Assembly (NCBI RefSeq): GCF_004335085.1
Contig: NZ_RQRS01000002.1
Span: 248,001-312,000, forward strand
Direction: 5' to 3'
Length of the DNA stretch: 64,000 bases
Source of the DNA: Pedobacter nototheniae
Lineage (GTDB): Bacteria > Bacteroidota > Bacteroidia > Sphingobacteriales > Sphingobacteriaceae
Below the pieces are notes generated by a model that did no database searches, had not been told where the DNA came from, and saw only the letters and a program-made list of their open reading frames with translations. Position numbers and translations under genes: made by a program. Positions 62,797-64,000 of the stretch are shown here, one piece after another (positions within the stretch are counted from its first letter, which is position 1; each line of letters begins with the position of its first letter).

Positions 62797-63294
62797 TTAA
62801 AGCCTTGGTGTAACCAATCTATCCTCTACAAAAACAAAAGGCAAAAGGCTTTTTACGCCGTTAACTTTTAAAACTTCACCATTGAGGCAATAAAATAATA
62901 CTTGAATTGGTTTGTTTTGTTTCATTTCAAACTCTGCCATTACCTGTAAGCAAGCGCCACAAGAGGTAATGGGCTTCATAATTTCAAATGAATCTGTTTG
63001 TGCAGTAATTGCCATACTTTCTACAATGGCATTAGGGTGGCTAACTCCAATAGTAAAAAGGGCTACTCTTTCGGCACATAAGCCTGATGGATATGCAACA
63101 TTTTCCTGGTTACTCCCTAAAATAGTTTCACCTGAGGCTAATTGAATTGCTGTACCTACTCTAAATTTCGAATAGGGTGAATAAGAACTTTCCAAAGCTT
63201 TTTCTGCCTGTTTGCACAATGCTCTATCTTTTTCACTTAAATCTTCTATACCAGTATAATGCTCGTAAGTTATATTTAGATCTATTGATTTCAT
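62797..63294 (-). CDS. cdd: Cytidine deaminase
   Basis: A 165-residue zinc enzyme that deaminates cytidine and deoxycytidine. The CAE motif is in AYPSGLCAERVALF near residue 70. The two other zinc cysteines are in TSCGACLQ near 110, with Ser in place of the usual Pro ahead of CGAC. The start at ATG 63294 (MKSIDLNITYEHY) is preferred over an in-frame ATG 17 codons upstream. Length about 160 is a little over the homotetrameric type. It is divergent from the TamB-like gene with about 147 bases between. Confidence 0.92.
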   Translation of the reverse strand: MKSIDLNITYEHYTGIEDLSEKDRALCKQAEKALESSYSPYSKFRVGTAIQLASGETILGSNQENVAYPSGLCAERVALFTIGVSHPNAIVESMAITAQTDSFEIMKPITSCGACLQVMAEFEMKQNKPIQVLFYCLNGEVLKVNGVKSLLPFVFVEDRLVTPRL

Positions 63295-63441
63295 AATTAG
63301 TAATTTCCAAATCCGCTTAATTAAATTTTTATAGCGGGCGAACAATTTAGGTTATTTTTTGTATTATTAAAACAAAACGTGCCATAAATTAATTTACGTG
63401 GCATAATTTTAGCTTTTAGTAAGAACCAAACACGCTTAGCT

Positions 63442-64000
63442 TTGAATAAATACGTACGTAAAAGTTTAAAAATTTTACTTTGGACAGTCGGTAGCATCAT
63501 TATTTTGGTGGTAGCGCTAGCATTGTCGTTAAATATCCCTGCGGTACAAAATTTTGTAAAGGGAAAAGCCATTAACTATCTAAAAAACAAGACTAAAACT
63601 GAGGTAAGTTTAGAAAGCATTAAAATTGCTTTGCCTAAGGATGTTGTTTTAAATAAGTTTTATATTGAAGATAGAAAGGGCGATACTTTACTTTATGCTG
63701 AAAAATTAGCGGTTGATATTAGTTTATTTAAGTTGCTAAAAAACACGGTTGAGATTAATGATATTGAGCTAAAAAACATACGTGCCAATGTTAAAAGGAT
63801 TAATCCTGATACTACTTTTAACTTTTCTTTTTTAGTGGATGCTTTTATGAGCGAACAAAAAAAACCTGAAGAAAAAGTAAATAAGGATACCACTTCCACC
63901 CTCAAATTCTCTATTGATAAGGTTTCATTTGAAGATATTGGCATCACTTATAGAGATGATGTTGCCGGAAATGATGTAAAACTTCACCTCGGAGAATTTA
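63442..64000 (+). CDS. TamB/AsmA-like translocation and assembly protein, N-terminal part
   Basis: The gene runs off the right edge, with 186 residues visible. An N-terminal transmembrane helix (about residues 9-28) is followed by NIPAVQNFVKGKAINYLKNKTKTEV, SLESIKIALPKDVVLNKFYIED and repeated AEKLAVDISLFKL-type strands. This fits the large AsmA/TamB family (often over 1,400 residues) that spans the periplasm and helps lipid or barrel transport. The start is TTG at 63442. In-frame upstream codons lead to a stop at 63385-63387 with no ATG or GTG between, so TTG is the most likely choice. Confidence 0.72.
   Translation, partial: MNKYVRKSLKILLWTVGSIIILVVALALSLNIPAVQNFVKGKAINYLKNKTKTEVSLESIKIALPKDVVLNKFYIEDRKGDTLLYAEKLAVDISLFKLLKNTVEINDIELKNIRANVKRINPDTTFNFSFLVDAFMSEQKKPEEKVNKDTTSTLKFSIDKVSFEDIGITYRDDVAGNDVKLHLGEF

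Overview
The window looks like chromosome of a Sphingobacteriaceae-type Bacteroidetes, close to Pedobacter. I base this on AT-rich coding DNA, promoters of the form TTTG-N18/21-TAnnTTTG (the Bacteroidetes primary-sigma consensus), start regions mostly without Shine-Dalgarno motifs, an atpD-atpC pair standing alone, a hemC-hemD fusion, long-form IspG, and a pnuT gene under a TPP riboswitch. I had no database access; family names come from recognising the protein sequences.

Layout. 1-6.3 kb: adk (cut by the window edge), tRNA-Arg(ACG), a peroxiredoxin, an RmlD-like reductase, a lipoprotein, atpDC and an unknown secreted protein. 6.5-23.9 kb: a branched-chain amino acid cluster ilvE / ilvD-[ORF6N]-ilvB-ilvN-[VOC]-[DinB]-ilvC-leuC-[ABM]-[methyltransferase]-leuD-[ModF-like ABC]-leuB-leuA-ilvA. 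It holds the whole Ile/Val/Leu pathway, with six unrelated small genes between the enzymes. Two leader-peptide attenuators, not visible as ordinary genes, precede ilvE and ilvD. 23.9-25.3 kb is repeat-rich DNA without genes (a ~380-bp tandem duplication and a 21-bp minisatellite). 25.3-31.7 kb: DUF4230 protein, lipoprotein, orphan ABC ATPase, a sigma/anti-sigma/outer-membrane trio and another outer-membrane protein. 31.9-42.9 kb: haem synthesis (hemJ, hemE, hemL, hemB, hemCD, hemA), interrupted by a two-component system with a TPR protein and by a zeta-like ATPase with a small upstream partner. 43-57 kb: housekeeping and envelope genes (DoxX, LEA-like protein, hydrolase, MscS, ispG, RDD, PspC/LiaF-like pair, SDR, mlaEF, an RlmI-like methyltransferase, msrA) and a TPP-riboswitch operon pnuT-ACAD. 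57.6-60.6 kb: a topoisomerase IV/gyrase A subunit. 60.6-62.25 kb: repeat-rich DNA with a 41-bp minisatellite, a 28-bp inverted-repeat element and a tandem ~182-bp repeat that looks like a structured RNA. The window ends with a degenerate RadC-like protein, cdd and the start of a TamB-like gene.

How things work together. Threonine enters via IlvA; IlvBN, IlvC, IlvD and IlvE make Ile and Val; LeuA, LeuCD, LeuB and IlvE make Leu. Both leaders are rich in Ile, Leu and Val codons and carry, near their stop codons, a segment complementary to the 5' arm of the following terminator. Ribosome stalling during branched-chain amino acid starvation should therefore open both transcripts.

The most unusual items are: the twin attenuators; the tandem ~182-bp repeats, whose 11-bp stem shows compensatory changes between copies and which run into the start codon of a RadC-like gene with a broken JAMM motif; a perfect 37-bp palindrome inside the ORF6N gene; the zeta-like module translationally coupled to hemJ behind a consensus promoter; and a ~91-bp dispersed element in four copies.
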